From: Sphingomonas sp. LR60
GTDB taxonomy: Bacteria > Pseudomonadota > Alphaproteobacteria > Sphingomonadales > Sphingomonadaceae
DNA: 64,000 nucleotides
Direction of reading: 5' to 3'
Assembly (NCBI RefSeq): GCF_036855935.1
Contig: NZ_JASPFK010000001.1
Coordinates: forward strand, 1,676,501-1,740,500
Shown here: positions 20,691 to 31,033 of the stretch, piece by piece
Numbering within the stretch: position 1 is the first letter of the stretch
Layout: every line of letters starts with the position of its first letter
Position numbers and translations under genes: made by a program
The notes under the pieces: generated by a model
Database searches by the model: none
Seen by the model: the letters and a program-made list of their open reading frames with translations, nothing else
What the model was told of the DNA's origin: nothing

Positions 20691-23455
20691 CAGAACTGAG
20701 TCCCTACGTTGAAGGTGATAAGCTTGCGGTCGTCGCCTGCCTGCGAGACCAGCGCCTTGGCGAGGTCGATACGCAGCGGGCCGAACGGCGAATTCCAGTT
20801 TACGCCGATGCCGATCGACACGCGCGGCTGCGCCGAATTGCCGAGGAAGCGTTCGTCGAACGGCTGCGACGCGATTTGCGGCGAGTTGGGGACGATGCCG
20901 TTACATCCGCCGTTGCCGTTCGGAATGCCGGCGGCGCAGGTCGTCGGCACCAGCACACCCGCGGCGTTGACGTACGAGAAGAGCGGGTTGCCGGCGCCGT
21001 CCTTGACTGGCAACGGCAGCACGATCGTGTTGCCACTGGCGTCGGTCGTGGTCGGGAAGACCGCCGTCGGCAGCGGACGCGTGATATTGAACAGGCTGCC
21101 GAACTGCGCATAGATCGACGGCCGCAGCCCCATCTCGCGCGCGCCGGAGCCGAGCGGAATCTCGAGCTCGAAGCGGCCGAGGTAATAAGCCGTGCCGCCC
21201 AGCGCGTCGTCGACCAACTGGTCGCGATCGGTGATCAGCACCTGCTTGCCCGCGGCGTCGGTGGTATAATAACGACGCTGCACGCGCGGCCCGACGCCAC
21301 GAATGTCGAAGCCACGGAACTGCGGCTCGCCGAGATAGAAGCGGTCGTTGATACGGATCCGGTCGATCCCCTCCCCGCGCGACTTCTCGAGCGACTTGAT
21401 ATAGCCGCCCTCGCCGACGAACGAGCCGATGAATCCTCCCCCGATGTTCACGAACTTCGAGAAGTCCAGCTTCGAACGGATATATTTCACATCGCCGCCG
21501 AGACCGGCGAAGTCTTGGCTGAACACGAAGCGCTGACCCGCGGTCGGGCGCAAGCGGCTGTTGAGGCTGTCGAAGATCAGCGAATAGCCGACCGACGACG
21601 TCAGGCGGTTGCCCAGTGAGTCGCAGAGATAGCGCCCGGCCTTCAGCGGATCGCACTTGCCGTTGGTATAGAAGCTGTTCTGGTCCAAACCGACTTCATC
21701 ATAATTGAAGCCATAACGACCGGCAAGCTGCCAATATTCGGTCAGCGGTACGCCGGTTCGGACCTGGAACCCGGTCGAAACCTGGCTGTACGTGGTGTTG
21801 CGATTGGTGCCGATGAAGTTGAACGCATTGTAATCGCGGCGGAAAACATCGACGCCCAGCGCGATGTTCTTGTCGAACACGTACGGCTCGGTGAAGCCGA
21901 GCTGGATCGACTTCGAATAGGTCGAATAGTTCACGCCCGCGCTGAGCGTCTGCCCCTTGCCGCGGAAGTTGTTCTGCGTGATGTTCGCCTGGATGATGAA
22001 CCGCTCGAGGCTCGAGAAGCCGGCCGAGAGCTGCAACTGCCCGGTCGAGCGTTCCTCGACATTCGCATCGAGCACGACGCGGTCGGGCGCGGAGCCCGGC
22101 GTCTGCTTGATCTCGAACTTGTCCTGGAAGAAGCCCAGCGAGTTGATGCGGTCCTGCGAACGCTTCACCTGGAAGCTGTTGAAGGCATCGCCCTCGCCCA
22201 GGCGCACTTCGCGACGGATGACCTTGTCCTGCGTCTGCGTGTTGCCGGTGATGTCGACGCGCTCGACGTAGGTGCGCTGGGCCTGACCGATGTGGAAGTT
22301 GATCGACATGGTCAGCGTTTCGCGATCACGCTGGAACTCGGGCTGCGTGTTGCTGAACGCATAGCCGAACAGCCCGGCCGTCTCGCTCAGATTGTCGACC
22401 GTGTCCTCGACCGCCTTGGCGTTATACCAGTCGCCCTTCTTGATCGGCAGCCCCGCGGCGAGCTTCTTGCCGTCGAAGTCGCGGATGTCGCTGTCGACCG
22501 TCACGTCGCCGAACTTATAGCGCGGCCCTTCTTCCACCACATAGGTTATGATGAAGTCCTTGCGGTCCGGAGTCAGCTCGGCCACCGCCGAGGTCACGCG
22601 GAAATCGGCATAGCCTTCGGTCAGATAGAATTGCCGCAGCTTCTGCTGGTCGTAGGCAAGCCGATCCTGATCGTAGGACGTGCCCGACGACAGCAGGCGA
22701 TAGAAGCGCGCTTCCTTGGTCGCCATCTGCGCGCGCAGCTTGCCCGCGTCGAACACCTTGTTGCCGATGATGTTGATCTGGCGAACCTTCGACTTTGGAC
22801 CCTCAGTGACCTCGAAGATCACGTCGACGCGGTTCTGGTCGAGGCTGACCATCTTCGGCTGCACGGTCGCCGCGAAGCGGCCCTGGCGGCGATACAGCTC
22901 GATGATGCGCGCGACGTCGGCACGTACCGCCGATCGGGTGAAGATCTGACGCGGCTTGAGGCGGACCTCCTTACCGATCTTGTCTTCCTTCAGGCGCTTA
23001 TTGCCCTCGAAGATCACGCGGTTGATGATCGGGTTCTCGCGCACGCGAATCACGATATTGCCGGTCGCCGCACCGTCGATCTGCACGTCGGCGAACAGGT
23101 CGCTGGCGTACAGGTCCTTGATCGCCTGATCGAGCGTCTCGTTGGTGTAGCTGTCGCCCTGCCGCAGCTTGGTATAGCTCAGCGCGGTCTCCGGCTCGAT
23201 GCGCTGCGTACCCTCGACCCGCAAGGTCGTGATCGTGCGCGCGGCCGGCTGTGCGATCGCGGGCGCCTGCGCGGCCTGCGTCGTAGCGGCCGCTGGCGTC
23301 GTGGCCGCTGCGCGTGCCGGCACCTTGGCGGCGGGGCGGGTCTGGGCTGGGCGCGTCTGGGCGGTCGCGGCCAGCGGCACACCGGCCAGCATGGTGCAGC
23401 CCAGCAAGGTCGCCGAGGCACGCGCCCGCGAAGTCGAAGTGTTCAACACCGTCAC
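20690..23455 (-). CDS. bamA: Outer-membrane protein assembly factor BamA
   Basis: 921 residues. Central subunit of the machine that folds and inserts outer-membrane beta-barrels. After a signal peptide (LGCTMLAGVPLAATAQ) comes an unusual Ala/Pro/Thr-rich linker of about 40 residues. Five POTRA repeats follow from about residue 75 (RTITTLRVEGTQRIEPETALSY) to about 480, then the 16-strand barrel with the conserved RGF-type segment (EPQFRGFDIRGVGPR) and a C-terminal phenylalanine in NVGTQF. Neighbours rseP, ompH and fabZ are the usual ones. Confidence 0.97.
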   Translation of the reverse strand: MTVLNTSTSRARASATLLGCTMLAGVPLAATAQTRPAQTRPAAKVPARAAATTPAAATTQAAQAPAIAQPAARTITTLRVEGTQRIEPETALSYTKLRQGDSYTNETLDQAIKDLYASDLFADVQIDGAATGNIVIRVRENPIINRVIFEGNKRLKEDKIGKEVRLKPRQIFTRSAVRADVARIIELYRRQGRFAATVQPKMVSLDQNRVDVIFEVTEGPKSKVRQINIIGNKVFDAGKLRAQMATKEARFYRLLSSGTSYDQDRLAYDQQKLRQFYLTEGYADFRVTSAVAELTPDRKDFIITYVVEEGPRYKFGDVTVDSDIRDFDGKKLAAGLPIKKGDWYNAKAVEDTVDNLSETAGLFGYAFSNTQPEFQRDRETLTMSINFHIGQAQRTYVERVDITGNTQTQDKVIRREVRLGEGDAFNSFQVKRSQDRINSLGFFQDKFEIKQTPGSAPDRVVLDANVEERSTGQLQLSAGFSSLERFIIQANITQNNFRGKGQTLSAGVNYSTYSKSIQLGFTEPYVFDKNIALGVDVFRRDYNAFNFIGTNRNTTYSQVSTGFQVRTGVPLTEYWQLAGRYGFNYDEVGLDQNSFYTNGKCDPLKAGRYLCDSLGNRLTSSVGYSLIFDSLNSRLRPTAGQRFVFSQDFAGLGGDVKYIRSKLDFSKFVNIGGGFIGSFVGEGGYIKSLEKSRGEGIDRIRINDRFYLGEPQFRGFDIRGVGPRVQRRYYTTDAAGKQVLITDRDQLVDDALGGTAYYLGRFELEIPLGSGAREMGLRPSIYAQFGSLFNITRPLPTAVFPTTTDASGNTIVLPLPVKDGAGNPLFSYVNAAGVLVPTTCAAGIPNGNGGCNGIVPNSPQIASQPFDERFLGNSAQPRVSIGIGVNWNSPFGPLRIDLAKALVSQAGDDRKLITFNVGTQF

Positions 23456-23531
23456 TGCAATCCTACCCGAGAGTAAACGCCGTCCATCCCAGCGCGGTCG
23501 ACGGCGCGTGCGCCGCCCTGCCTTACCTTGC

Positions 23532-24674
23532 TCACCCGATCAACCCGGCCAGATGTCGCCACAGGCCGTAGTTGCCGAGATCGTTGAAGGTCGCCAGCAG
23601 CATCAGCGCCAGCACCGCCACCAGCCCGCCGCGATACGCCCACTCCACCGCCTCGGGCGCCACAGGGCGCCGCCGTACCGCTTCGATCGCATAGAAGAGC
23701 AGATGCCCGCCATCGAGCATCGGCACTGGCAGCAGGTTGATGAACCCGAGATTGATCGACACCAAAGCGATCAGGAAAACGAACGCGTCCGGTCCCAGCG
23801 TCATCTGCTCGCCGGACACCTTTGCGATCGACAGCGGGCCGCCGAGTTCCTTGACCGACCGACGACCCGAAATGATCTGCCCGATCGTCTCGACCATCAT
23901 CTCGACGATCTGTCCGGTACGCCGCACCGCGATCACCGGTGCTTCGAGCACGCCGACGGGTTCGATCACCGGAGCTGCCGGCGAGATACCGAGCAATCCG
24001 ACCTTGTAGCTGTTGCCGAAGCGGTCGCGCTGTTCCTGCGTCCCGATCACCGCCTCGACGCTCGCGGGGGTCGTGCCGCGCAAATAGTCGACACGCACCC
24101 GCTCCCCCGCGCGGATCTTCACAAAGCGGACCATGTCCTCGAACGTCTCGACCGGTCGTCCGCCCAGCGCCGTCACCCGGTCGCCCGGCTGCAAGCCTGC
24201 CGCTGCCGCTGCGGTGCCGGGGATCGCCTGCCCGACCAAGCTGGGCGTCCGCGCGTCGCCGTAAGCGAGCGCGAAGCCGGCGAGGATCAGGATCGCGAGC
24301 ACGAAGTTCACGAATGGTCCGGCGGCAACGATGATCGCGCGCTGCCAGACCGGCTTCGCCTGGAATGTCTGCGCCCGCTCCGCTGGAGAAAGGGCCAGCC
24401 ACTCGCCGGTCGGCTGACTGGCCGGGTTCATGTCGCCCGCAAACTTGACGTAGCCCCCCAGCGGCAGCCACGCCAGCTTCCAGCGCGTCCCACGCTTGTC
24501 GGTCCACCCCACGACCTCGCGTCCGAAGCCGATCGAGAAGGCGTCTGCCTTCACGCCGAACCAGCGTCCGGCGAGATAATGCCCCATCTCATGGATGAAG
24601 ACGAGCGGACCGATCACCAGAGCGAAGGCGAAGACGGTCAGCAAAAGTCCGGGTGTCTGGATCAAGCCACGCAA
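23532..24674 (-). CDS. rseP: RseP site-2 zinc metalloprotease
   Basis: 380 residues. Inner-membrane protease that cleaves anti-sigma factors and leftover signal peptides inside the membrane. The zinc motif HEMGH is at about residues 28-32 in the first membrane segment. One PDZ domain follows (LQPGDRVTALGGRPVETFEDM), and the third metal ligand lies in LLPVPMLDGGHLLFYAIE near residue 320. The start overlaps dxr by 13 bases. A 76-base gap separates it from bamA. Confidence 0.96.
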   Translation of the reverse strand: MRGLIQTPGLLLTVFAFALVIGPLVFIHEMGHYLAGRWFGVKADAFSIGFGREVVGWTDKRGTRWKLAWLPLGGYVKFAGDMNPASQPTGEWLALSPAERAQTFQAKPVWQRAIIVAAGPFVNFVLAILILAGFALAYGDARTPSLVGQAIPGTAAAAAGLQPGDRVTALGGRPVETFEDMVRFVKIRAGERVRVDYLRGTTPASVEAVIGTQEQRDRFGNSYKVGLLGISPAAPVIEPVGVLEAPVIAVRRTGQIVEMMVETIGQIISGRRSVKELGGPLSIAKVSGEQMTLGPDAFVFLIALVSINLGFINLLPVPMLDGGHLLFYAIEAVRRRPVAPEAVEWAYRGGLVAVLALMLLATFNDLGNYGLWRHLAGLIG

Positions 24675-25819
24675 TCCTTCACGCGCTCGCCCGCCAACTG
24701 TCGCGCTTCCGCGTCGACGTGGAGCACCGCGTCGAGCGTTTCCGGCGCGGCCGGGTCGTAGCGCTGCAACGTATCGTCGACGATTGCGGCGATTTCAAGA
24801 AAGCCGATCGCGCCTTTCAGGAAAGCGGCAACCGCCACTTCATTGGCGGCGTTCAGGATCGCTGGTCGTGCGCCCCCGGCATTGACCGCCGCCCGCGCCA
24901 GCGCCAGCGAGCGAAAGCGCATTTCGTCAGGGGCTTCGAAGTCGAGCCTGCCAATCTTCACGAGGTCGAGCGGCGCCATGGGCGTCGCCATTCGTTCCGG
25001 CCAGGCAAGGCAATGTGCGATCGGCACACGCATATCGCTGGGTCCCAATTGTGCGAGCATCGAGCCGTCGACATAATCGACCAGGCTGTGAATCACCGAT
25101 TGCCGATGGATGACGATCTCGATCCGGTCGGCGTCGATCGGGAACAGCGCCGCCGCCTCGATCAACTCCAGCCCCTTGTTCATCATCGTCGCGCTGTCGA
25201 CCGAGATCTTCGCGCCCATCGACCAGTTCGGATGCGCCACCGCCTGCGCAGGCGTCACGGACGCCATGTCCTCCAGCGACCAGTCACGGAACGGCCCGCC
25301 GCTTGCGGTCAGGATGATCCGCCGCACGCGATCGACCTGCGCGAGGTCGAGGCACTGAAAGATCGCATTATGCTCGCTGTCCGCCGGCAGCAGCGTCGCA
25401 CCGTGCCGCGCCGCCGCTGCGGTGATGATCGCCCCCGCCGACACCAGCGGCTCCTTGTTGGCGAGCACCACCGTCCCGCCCTGCTCGATCGCCGCCAGCG
25501 TCGGGCGCAAGCCGGCGCAACCGACGATCGCCCCCATCGTCAAGTCCGCGCCGTTCGCCGCCGCCTCGCACACCGCCTGCGCGCCACCAGCGCTGGCGAC
25601 GCCCGTGCCCGCGAGCGCGGTACGCAGCGCATCCAGGCATGATTCGTCCGCCACCACCGCCAGTTCGGCGTTGGTGCGGATCGCTGCCGCCGCCAGTCCG
25701 GCGACGTCGCAATTGGCAGTCAGCGCGCGTACGCGAAACGCCTCCGGCGCGCGCTCGACGAGGTCGAGCGTCGACGTGCCGACCGATCCGGTCGCGCCGA
25801 GAATGTTGACCGTCTTCAT
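24662..25819 (-). CDS. dxr: 1-deoxy-D-xylulose 5-phosphate reductoisomerase
   Basis: 385 residues from ATG 25819 (MKTVNILGATGSVGTSTLDL). The frame is open far upstream but that part is out of frame with cdsA and not coding. Converts DXP to MEP with NADPH in isoprenoid synthesis. Seen are the NADPH loop GATGSVG, the metal/substrate block PADSEHNAIFQCL and TASGGPFRDW. The start overlaps cdsA by four bases. The isoprenoid made here feeds UppS, three genes upstream. Confidence 0.97.
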   Translation of the reverse strand: MKTVNILGATGSVGTSTLDLVERAPEAFRVRALTANCDVAGLAAAAIRTNAELAVVADESCLDALRTALAGTGVASAGGAQAVCEAAANGADLTMGAIVGCAGLRPTLAAIEQGGTVVLANKEPLVSAGAIITAAAARHGATLLPADSEHNAIFQCLDLAQVDRVRRIILTASGGPFRDWSLEDMASVTPAQAVAHPNWSMGAKISVDSATMMNKGLELIEAAALFPIDADRIEIVIHRQSVIHSLVDYVDGSMLAQLGPSDMRVPIAHCLAWPERMATPMAPLDLVKIGRLDFEAPDEMRFRSLALARAAVNAGGARPAILNAANEVAVAAFLKGAIGFLEIAAIVDDTLQRYDPAAPETLDAVLHVDAEARQLAGERVKDCVA

Positions 25820-26649
25820 GCCGATCCGCCCGTCAGAACCAGCACCAGCGCCGCAGCCACCGGTGCGACCGGCACCAGTCCGTCCAACCGGTCGAGCACA
25901 CCACCATGTCCGGGCAGGATATTGCCCGAATCCTTCACCCCGGCGCGCCGCTTGAGCCAGCTCTCGTAGAGGTCGCCGATCTGCGCCAGCACCGCCAGCG
26001 GCGGCGAGCAAAGCGCCAGCCCGAGCGGCAATCCCGCCGTGGCATGAAGCGACAGCCCCAGCGCGCCGGCGGCGATCGTCCCGCCGATCAGCCCGGCCCA
26101 GGTCTTGTTCGGCGACAGCTTCGGCGCCAGCTTCGGCCCGCCGATCGACCGACCTGCGAAGAATGCTCCGATGTCGCACGCCCATACCAGCGCCATTGCC
26201 CAAAAGGCGTAGAGCAGCCCGTGTTCGTCGTGGCGGCGCAGCACCACCAGCGCCAGCACCGGCACGCCGCAATACACCACACCTGCCGCCAGTCGCGGCA
26301 TCTTGGTAACGATGACCACGAAGAACGCCGCGCCACCGATCAACCCGAGGGTGAAGAAGTCGTGCGGCTCGATGATCAGCCATGCCGGCGCCATCGTCGC
26401 CAGCGGCACGCTCAACGCCATCTGCGCCAGCCGTTTGGTCCTCGCGTCGACATGATGCAGGTCCGACCATTCGGCCATCATGAACAGCGCGATGACGACC
26501 GCCAGCAGCCAGAAGGCGATATCACCCACCACGAGCGCGACCGAGGCGACCGCGATCATCCCGACGCTGGCAATCATGCGCAATCGCAGGTTCGACGGCG
26601 TCCGCAGCTTGGCGTCGGGTGTCGGCGGGAGCGGAGCGTCGTCGCTCAT
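25816..26649 (-). CDS. cdsA: Phosphatidate cytidylyltransferase (CDP-diglyceride synthase)
   Basis: 277 residues from ATG 26649; an open frame continues upstream into uppS but the family starts here. An inner-membrane enzyme making CDP-diacylglycerol from phosphatidate and CTP. About seven hydrophobic segments are seen. The signature region contains SPNKTWAGLIGG and KRRAGVKDSGNILPGHGGVLDRLD, the CTP/Mg-binding end of the family. It supplies the substrate for pssA at 31.2-32.0 kb. It lies 10 bases downstream of uppS. Confidence 0.96.
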   Translation of the reverse strand: MSDDAPLPPTPDAKLRTPSNLRLRMIASVGMIAVASVALVVGDIAFWLLAVVIALFMMAEWSDLHHVDARTKRLAQMALSVPLATMAPAWLIIEPHDFFTLGLIGGAAFFVVIVTKMPRLAAGVVYCGVPVLALVVLRRHDEHGLLYAFWAMALVWACDIGAFFAGRSIGGPKLAPKLSPNKTWAGLIGGTIAAGALGLSLHATAGLPLGLALCSPPLAVLAQIGDLYESWLKRRAGVKDSGNILPGHGGVLDRLDGLVPVAPVAAALVLVLTGGSA

Positions 26650-26659
26650 GCGGGGCTGA

Positions 26660-27391
26660 TCACAGCCCGCCGTAGCGACGCTGGCGACGGCCGAACGCAT
26701 CGACCGCCGCGGCCAGCGCGTCGGCATCGAAGTCCGGCCACAGCGTCTCGACGAACAGCAATTCGGCGTACGCCGCCTGCCACAACAGGAAATTCGACAA
26801 GCGCTGCTCACCCGAGGTGCGGATCAGCAAGTCGAGCGGCGGCAGATCGTGGGTTTCCAGTTGCGCCTCGATCGCCTCGGCGTCGATCGACGCCGGATCG
26901 AGCGTACCGTCCGCGGCCCGCGCCGCCAGCGATTGCGCCGCTGCGACCAGTTCGGCTTGCGCGCCATAGTTCAACGCGATCGCCAGGATCGGCCCGCGAT
27001 TGTCCGCGGTGCGGGCCAGCGCATCGTCGATCAACGCGACGACATCTTCGGGGAAGCGCCGATAGTCGCCCAGCACCCGCAAGCGCACGTCCTCACGCAC
27101 CAGCTCGGCCAGATCGTTGCGGATGAACAGCTTGAGCAGCTTCATCAACCCGCCGATCTCGTCCGCCGGCCGCCGCCAATTCTCCGAAGAGAAGGCATAG
27201 AGCGTCAGCGCCTCGATCCCCATCGACCGCGCCGCGCGCGTTACCGCGCGCACCGCCTCGACCCCCGCGCGATGCCCCATCGCGCGCGGCAGCCGCCGGG
27301 CGGCTGCCCAGCGCCCGTTGCCATCCATGATGATCGCCACATGACGCGGCAGGACGGCGGGGGCGGCCTGCGGGATCGCCGCGGTCGCCAT
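26660..27391 (-). CDS. uppS: Undecaprenyl diphosphate synthase
   Basis: 243 residues. Cis-prenyltransferase that makes the C55 carrier lipid for peptidoglycan and polysaccharide synthesis. The catalytic Asp lies in IIMDGNGRWA near residue 23. Other motifs are GHRAGVEAVR, LTLYAFSSENW and LIRTSGEQRLSNFLLWQ. The N-terminus has a short Ala/Pro-rich leader (ATAAIPQAAPAVLP). It is 28 bases downstream of frr in the same operon. Confidence 0.97.
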   Translation of the reverse strand: MATAAIPQAAPAVLPRHVAIIMDGNGRWAAARRLPRAMGHRAGVEAVRAVTRAARSMGIEALTLYAFSSENWRRPADEIGGLMKLLKLFIRNDLAELVREDVRLRVLGDYRRFPEDVVALIDDALARTADNRGPILAIALNYGAQAELVAAAQSLAARAADGTLDPASIDAEAIEAQLETHDLPPLDLLIRTSGEQRLSNFLLWQAAYAELLFVETLWPDFDADALAAAVDAFGRRQRRYGGL

Positions 27392-27419
27392 CAGAACCGT
27401 CCCCGAAGCGCTCGCAGCA

Positions 27420-27977
27420 TCACTTGTTGAGAATTTCCTTCTCTTTCGCCGCCGATACGGCGTCGATCTCGGTGATCGTCGCGTCGGTCAGCTTCTGCAC
27501 TTCGGTTTCCAACCGCTTGCGATCGTCTTCCGAAATGACGTTCTTCTTCTCGTCGGTTTTCAGCGCATCCATGCCGTCGCGACGCACGTTGCGCACCGCG
27601 ATCTTGGCCTTCTCCGAATATTGCCCCGCGAGCTTCGCCAATTCCTTGCGGCGCTCCTCGGTCAGATCGGGGATCGGCAGGCGCAACGTCTGGCCGTCGT
27701 TGATCGGGTTGAGGCCGAGCCCCGCGGAGCGGATCGCCTTTTCCACCGGGCCGACGTTGGTCTTGTCCCAGACCTGCACCGACAGCATCCGCGGCTCGGG
27801 CACCGACACGGTCGCCACCTGGTTGAGCGGCATGTGCGCGCCGTAGACCTCGACGGTCACCGGATCGAGCAGCGACGTCGAGGCGCGGCCGGTCCGCAAC
27901 CCGCTAAGATCGCCCCTCAACGCTTCGATCGCGCCGTTCATGCGACGCTCGAGATCGGCCTTGTCATACGCGGACAT
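27420..27977 (-). CDS. frr: Ribosome recycling factor
   Basis: 185 residues from ATG 27977 ([20 protein letters not shown]). The frame extends upstream into pyrH but is not coding there. Splits post-termination ribosomes together with EF-G and IF3. The family pattern is clear: [56 protein letters not shown] and a C-terminal helical bundle. The start overlaps the pyrH end by 14 bases, indicating coupling. Confidence 0.97.
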   Translation of the reverse strand: MSAYDKADLERRMNGAIEALRGDLSGLRTGRASTSLLDPVTVEVYGAHMPLNQVATVSVPEPRMLSVQVWDKTNVGPVEKAIRSAGLGLNPINDGQTLRLPIPDLTEERRKELAKLAGQYSEKAKIAVRNVRRDGMDALKTDEKKNVISEDDRKRLETEVQKLTDATITEIDAVSAAKEKEILNK

Positions 27978-28706
27978 CGATAGTCTCCATCTTCTTCTGC
28001 ACGACCGTCGACACGCCCTTGCCATCCAGCACGGCGGCGAAATTGCCGTGCTCACGGATGTTGAACACGACGATCGGAATATCCGAATCACGGCACAGCG
28101 CCACGGCGCTGGCATCCATCACCTTCAGATTCTTTGCCAGCACCATGTCGTAGCTGACCGTATCATAACGCTTCGCATCGGCGACCTTCTTCGGGTCGGC
28201 ATCATAGACGCCGTCGACCGAGGTGCCCTTGAACAAGGCGTCGCAATTCATCTCGGCCGCGCGCAACGCCGCGCCGCTGTCGGTGGTGAAGAACGGCGAC
28301 CCCACGCCCGCCGCGAAGATCACGACGCGGCCTTTCTCCAGATGTCGCTCGGCCCGGCGGCGGATGAACGGCTCGCACACCGAATGCATCGGGATCGCGG
28401 ACTGGACGCGCGTATCGACGCCGATCGTCTCCAGCGCGTTCTGCACCGCCAGCGCGTTCATGACCGTCGCCAGCATTCCCATATAGTCGGCGGTCGCACG
28501 CTCCATGCCGTTCGCCGCGCCGGAAATGCCGCGGAAGATGTTGCCGCCGCCCACGACGACGCACAGCTCGTAACCCTGCGCCCGCACGTCGGCGATCTCC
28601 TCAGCGACGCGCGCCGTCACCGCCGTATCGATCGCGAGCCCCCCTGCCCCATCAGGACCTCGCCCGACAGCTTCAGCAGGATGCGTTTGTAGCGGGGCTC
28701 GGTCAC
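27964..28706 (-). CDS. pyrH: UMP kinase, split by a one-base frameshift near the N-terminus
   Basis: Phosphorylates UMP to UDP; amino-acid-kinase fold. GTG 28706 starts [20 protein letters not shown] in one frame. The rest ([30 protein letters not shown] to the end) is in another. The break is in the C6 run 28639-28644 (G6 on the coding strand): one more G gives [15 protein letters not shown] and a 247-residue enzyme of normal length. PyrH is essential, so I infer a homopolymer sequencing deletion. It precedes frr, as in most bacteria. Confidence 0.93.
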
Positions 28707-28819
28707 ATGAATTCCGTTGTAATGGGAGGGCGAAGCGGCGCGGACCCTAAGCGGCGGGTGCGCGACTGGCAATGGGTTGACACGATCCGGACGCTCGCCG
28801 CGCGTGGCACACATGCGAA

Positions 28820-28849
28820 CCGCCGCCCCGGTCTGGACCGGAGCGGCGG
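28820..28849 (-). terminator. Hairpin between tsf and pyrH
   Basis: An imperfect inverted repeat: CCGCCGC and CCGGT on the left, ACCGG and GCGGCGG on the right, with one internal mismatch and a four-base loop. It lies in the 192-base tsf-pyrH gap. No U-tract follows on the minus strand, so it may weaken rather than stop transcription, or stabilise the tsf 3' end. Confidence 0.4.
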
Positions 28850-28898
28850 CACGGTATCCGACCGGCACCACGGGAAAGCCCGCGATGCGGCAGATGGA

Positions 28899-29831
28899 TC
28901 AGCCCTGCGGCACGCCCGAAGCGGCGGCGACTTCGGCGGCGAAGTCGGACACTTCCTTCTCGATGCCTTCGCCGAGCTGGAAGCGGACATAGTCCTTCAG
29001 CACGATCTCGGCACCGGCGTCCTTGCCGGCCTTCGCAACGACGTCGCTGATCTTGGTCTTGCCGTCCATGACGAACAGCTGGCTGACCAAAGCGTGCTCC
29101 TTGCGGTACTTGGCGATCGAACCTTCGACCATCTTGGCGATGATGTCGGCAGGCTTGCCCGACTCGGACGCCTTCTCGGTCGCGATCGCGCGCTCGCGCT
29201 CGATCTCGCCCTCGTCGAGGTCGTTCTCGTTCAGCGCCTTCGGGAAGGCGGCGGCGATGTGCATCGCGAGCTGCTTGCCCAGGCCCTGCAACACGTCGTC
29301 CGACGCGGTGCTCTCCAGCGCGACCAGCACGCCGATCTTGCCCAGACCCGGCGCCTGCTGGTTGTGGACATAGGCCACGACCGCGCCCTGCCCGACGCTC
29401 AACTGGCGCGCGCGGCGGATCGACTGGTTCTCACCGATCGTCGCGATGTTGTTGGTCAGCGCTTCGGCGACGGTGGTGCCCGACGGCATCGCCTCGGCCT
29501 TGATCGCCTCGACGTCGCCGCCGGTCGCCAGCGCGATCTGCGTCACGTCGCGGACGAAGTTCTGGAACTGCTCGTTCTTGGCGACGAAGTCGGTTTCCGA
29601 GTTGACCTCGACCGCCGCGCCCTTGGTGCCGGCGACGGCGACGCCGACCAGACCCTCGGCCGCGGTGCGGCTCGACTTCTTCTGCGCCGCGGCCAGGCCC
29701 TTGGTGCGCAGCCAGTCTAGCGCGGCGTCGGTGTCGCCACCGGCCTCGTTCAGCGCCTTCTTGCAATCCATCATGCCCGCGCCGCTCTTCTCGCGCAGGT
29801 CCTTGACCATCGCTGCCGTAATATCGGCCAT
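28899..29831 (-). CDS. tsf: Elongation factor Ts
   Basis: 310 residues. Nucleotide-exchange factor that regenerates EF-Tu-GTP. The N-terminal UBA-like domain has [19 protein letters not shown]. The core shows the EF-Tu contact [15 protein letters not shown] near residue 80, followed by two dimerisation-type subdomains. It follows rpsB in the same direction, as in nearly all bacteria. Confidence 0.97.
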   Translation of the reverse strand: MADITAAMVKDLREKSGAGMMDCKKALNEAGGDTDAALDWLRTKGLAAAQKKSSRTAAEGLVGVAVAGTKGAAVEVNSETDFVAKNEQFQNFVRDVTQIALATGGDVEAIKAEAMPSGTTVAEALTNNIATIGENQSIRRARQLSVGQGAVVAYVHNQQAPGLGKIGVLVALESTASDDVLQGLGKQLAMHIAAAFPKALNENDLDEGEIERERAIATEKASESGKPADIIAKMVEGSIAKYRKEHALVSQLFVMDGKTKISDVVAKAGKDAGAEIVLKDYVRFQLGEGIEKEVSDFAAEVAAASGVPQG

Positions 29832-29904
29832 TTGACTGTCCTCAGCTTTGATTGCGTCGACGCGCGACGATCGGGTCGATCGCCGCGCGTCGAACGGGAA
29901 ACAG

Positions 29905-29931
29905 GGAGGCTCCCGCCATTACGGAGCCTCC
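29905..29931 (-). terminator. Attenuator-like hairpin between rpsB and tsf
   Basis: GGAGGCTCC and GGAGCCTCC form a perfect 9-base stem with a 9-base loop in the 118-base rpsB-tsf gap. On the minus strand it is followed by CTGTTTCCC, a poor U-tract, so partial termination or RNA processing is more likely than a full stop. Confidence 0.4.
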
Positions 29932-29949
29932 GTGACATTCGCGCGTCGC

Positions 29950-30741
29950 TTACGCGGCGGCGGGTTCGCCTTCGGCAGGGGCCGGCTCGGCGGCCAGCGC
30001 CTCTTCGGCCGGCGGCTCACTCATCGCGCCCAGGTCGACGCCGCGGCTCGCCTGCTGCTGCTGGTTGCCACGGGTCGAAGCGATGGCGATCGCCTCGCAA
30101 TACAGGCGGATCGCACGCGCGGCGTCGTCATTCGCGGGCACCGGGAAGGCGATGCCGTCCGGCGACACGTTCGAATCGAGGATCGCAACGACCGGGATGC
30201 CCAGCGTGTTGGCTTCCTTGATCGCCAGCTCTTCCTTGTTGGCGTCGATCACGAACATCACGTCCGGGATGCCGCCCATGTCGCGGATGCCGCCCAGCGA
30301 CAGTTCGAGCTTGTCGCGCTCGCGCGTCAGCTGAAGGACTTCCTTCTTGGTGAGGCCCGCGGTGTTGCCCGACAGCTGCTCCTCGAGGTTCTTCAGACGC
30401 TTGATCGAGTTCGAGATCGTCTTCCAGTTGGTGAGCATCCCGCCCAGCCAGCGGTGGTTGACGAAATGCTGGCCAGCGCGACGCGCCGCCTCGGCGACCG
30501 GCTCCTGCGCCTGGCGCTTGGTGCCGACGAACAGCACCTTGCCGCCGGCCGCGACCGACTGGCTGACGAAGTCGAGCGCGCGCGCGAACAGCGGCACGGT
30601 CTGCGACAGGTCGATGATGTGGACGCCGTTACGCTCGCCGAAGATGTAGGGCTTCATCTTCGGGTTCCAGCGGTGGGTCTGGTGGCCGAAGTGCGCGCCG
30701 GTTTCGATGAGCTGCTGCATGGAGACGACAGGAGCCGCCAT
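29950..30741 (-). CDS. rpsB: 30S ribosomal protein S2
   Basis: 263 residues from ATG 30741 ([20 protein letters not shown]). An upstream open stretch is not coding. S2 completes the small subunit and contacts S1. Family blocks are [36 protein letters not shown] and the [19 protein letters not shown] region. The C-terminal 30 residues are Ala/Pro/Glu-rich, as is usual in alphaproteobacterial S2. The leader 30742-31033 (292 bases) holds no gene that I can recognise. Confidence 0.97.
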   Translation of the reverse strand: MAAPVVSMQQLIETGAHFGHQTHRWNPKMKPYIFGERNGVHIIDLSQTVPLFARALDFVSQSVAAGGKVLFVGTKRQAQEPVAEAARRAGQHFVNHRWLGGMLTNWKTISNSIKRLKNLEEQLSGNTAGLTKKEVLQLTRERDKLELSLGGIRDMGGIPDVMFVIDANKEELAIKEANTLGIPVVAILDSNVSPDGIAFPVPANDDAARAIRLYCEAIAIASTRGNQQQQASRGVDLGAMSEPPAEEALAAEPAPAEGEPAAA

Positions 30742-31033
30742 GGTGTGTTTTCCTTCCGGTTGAGCCTCTGGGGAGCGAGTGACGCGACCTTGAAGGCCAG
30801 CGCACCGGTTGATGGTGCTCCCCATGCGGGGTTGAGGCGCGAGCCTTAGCCGAAGCCGCCGCACGTCGCAACCTGCGTTCAGATGTTGACACCCGCGAAC
30901 ATAGATGGAACAAGCCGCTGGAACAGAGCGCGAACCATGTTGCTAAACGTCCGCTCTGAGGTTGATTCAGGAACCATGCCGCTGTGCAGGAATTTACAGT
31001 GGGACGGTTCGCACGATGTGCGAGGAGGCGATC

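Noticed and set aside
24662-26470. A 602-codon frame that would make dxr much longer
   Set aside because: The part above 25819 lies in another frame of cdsA and has no domain; DXR family begins at MKTVNILGATGS.
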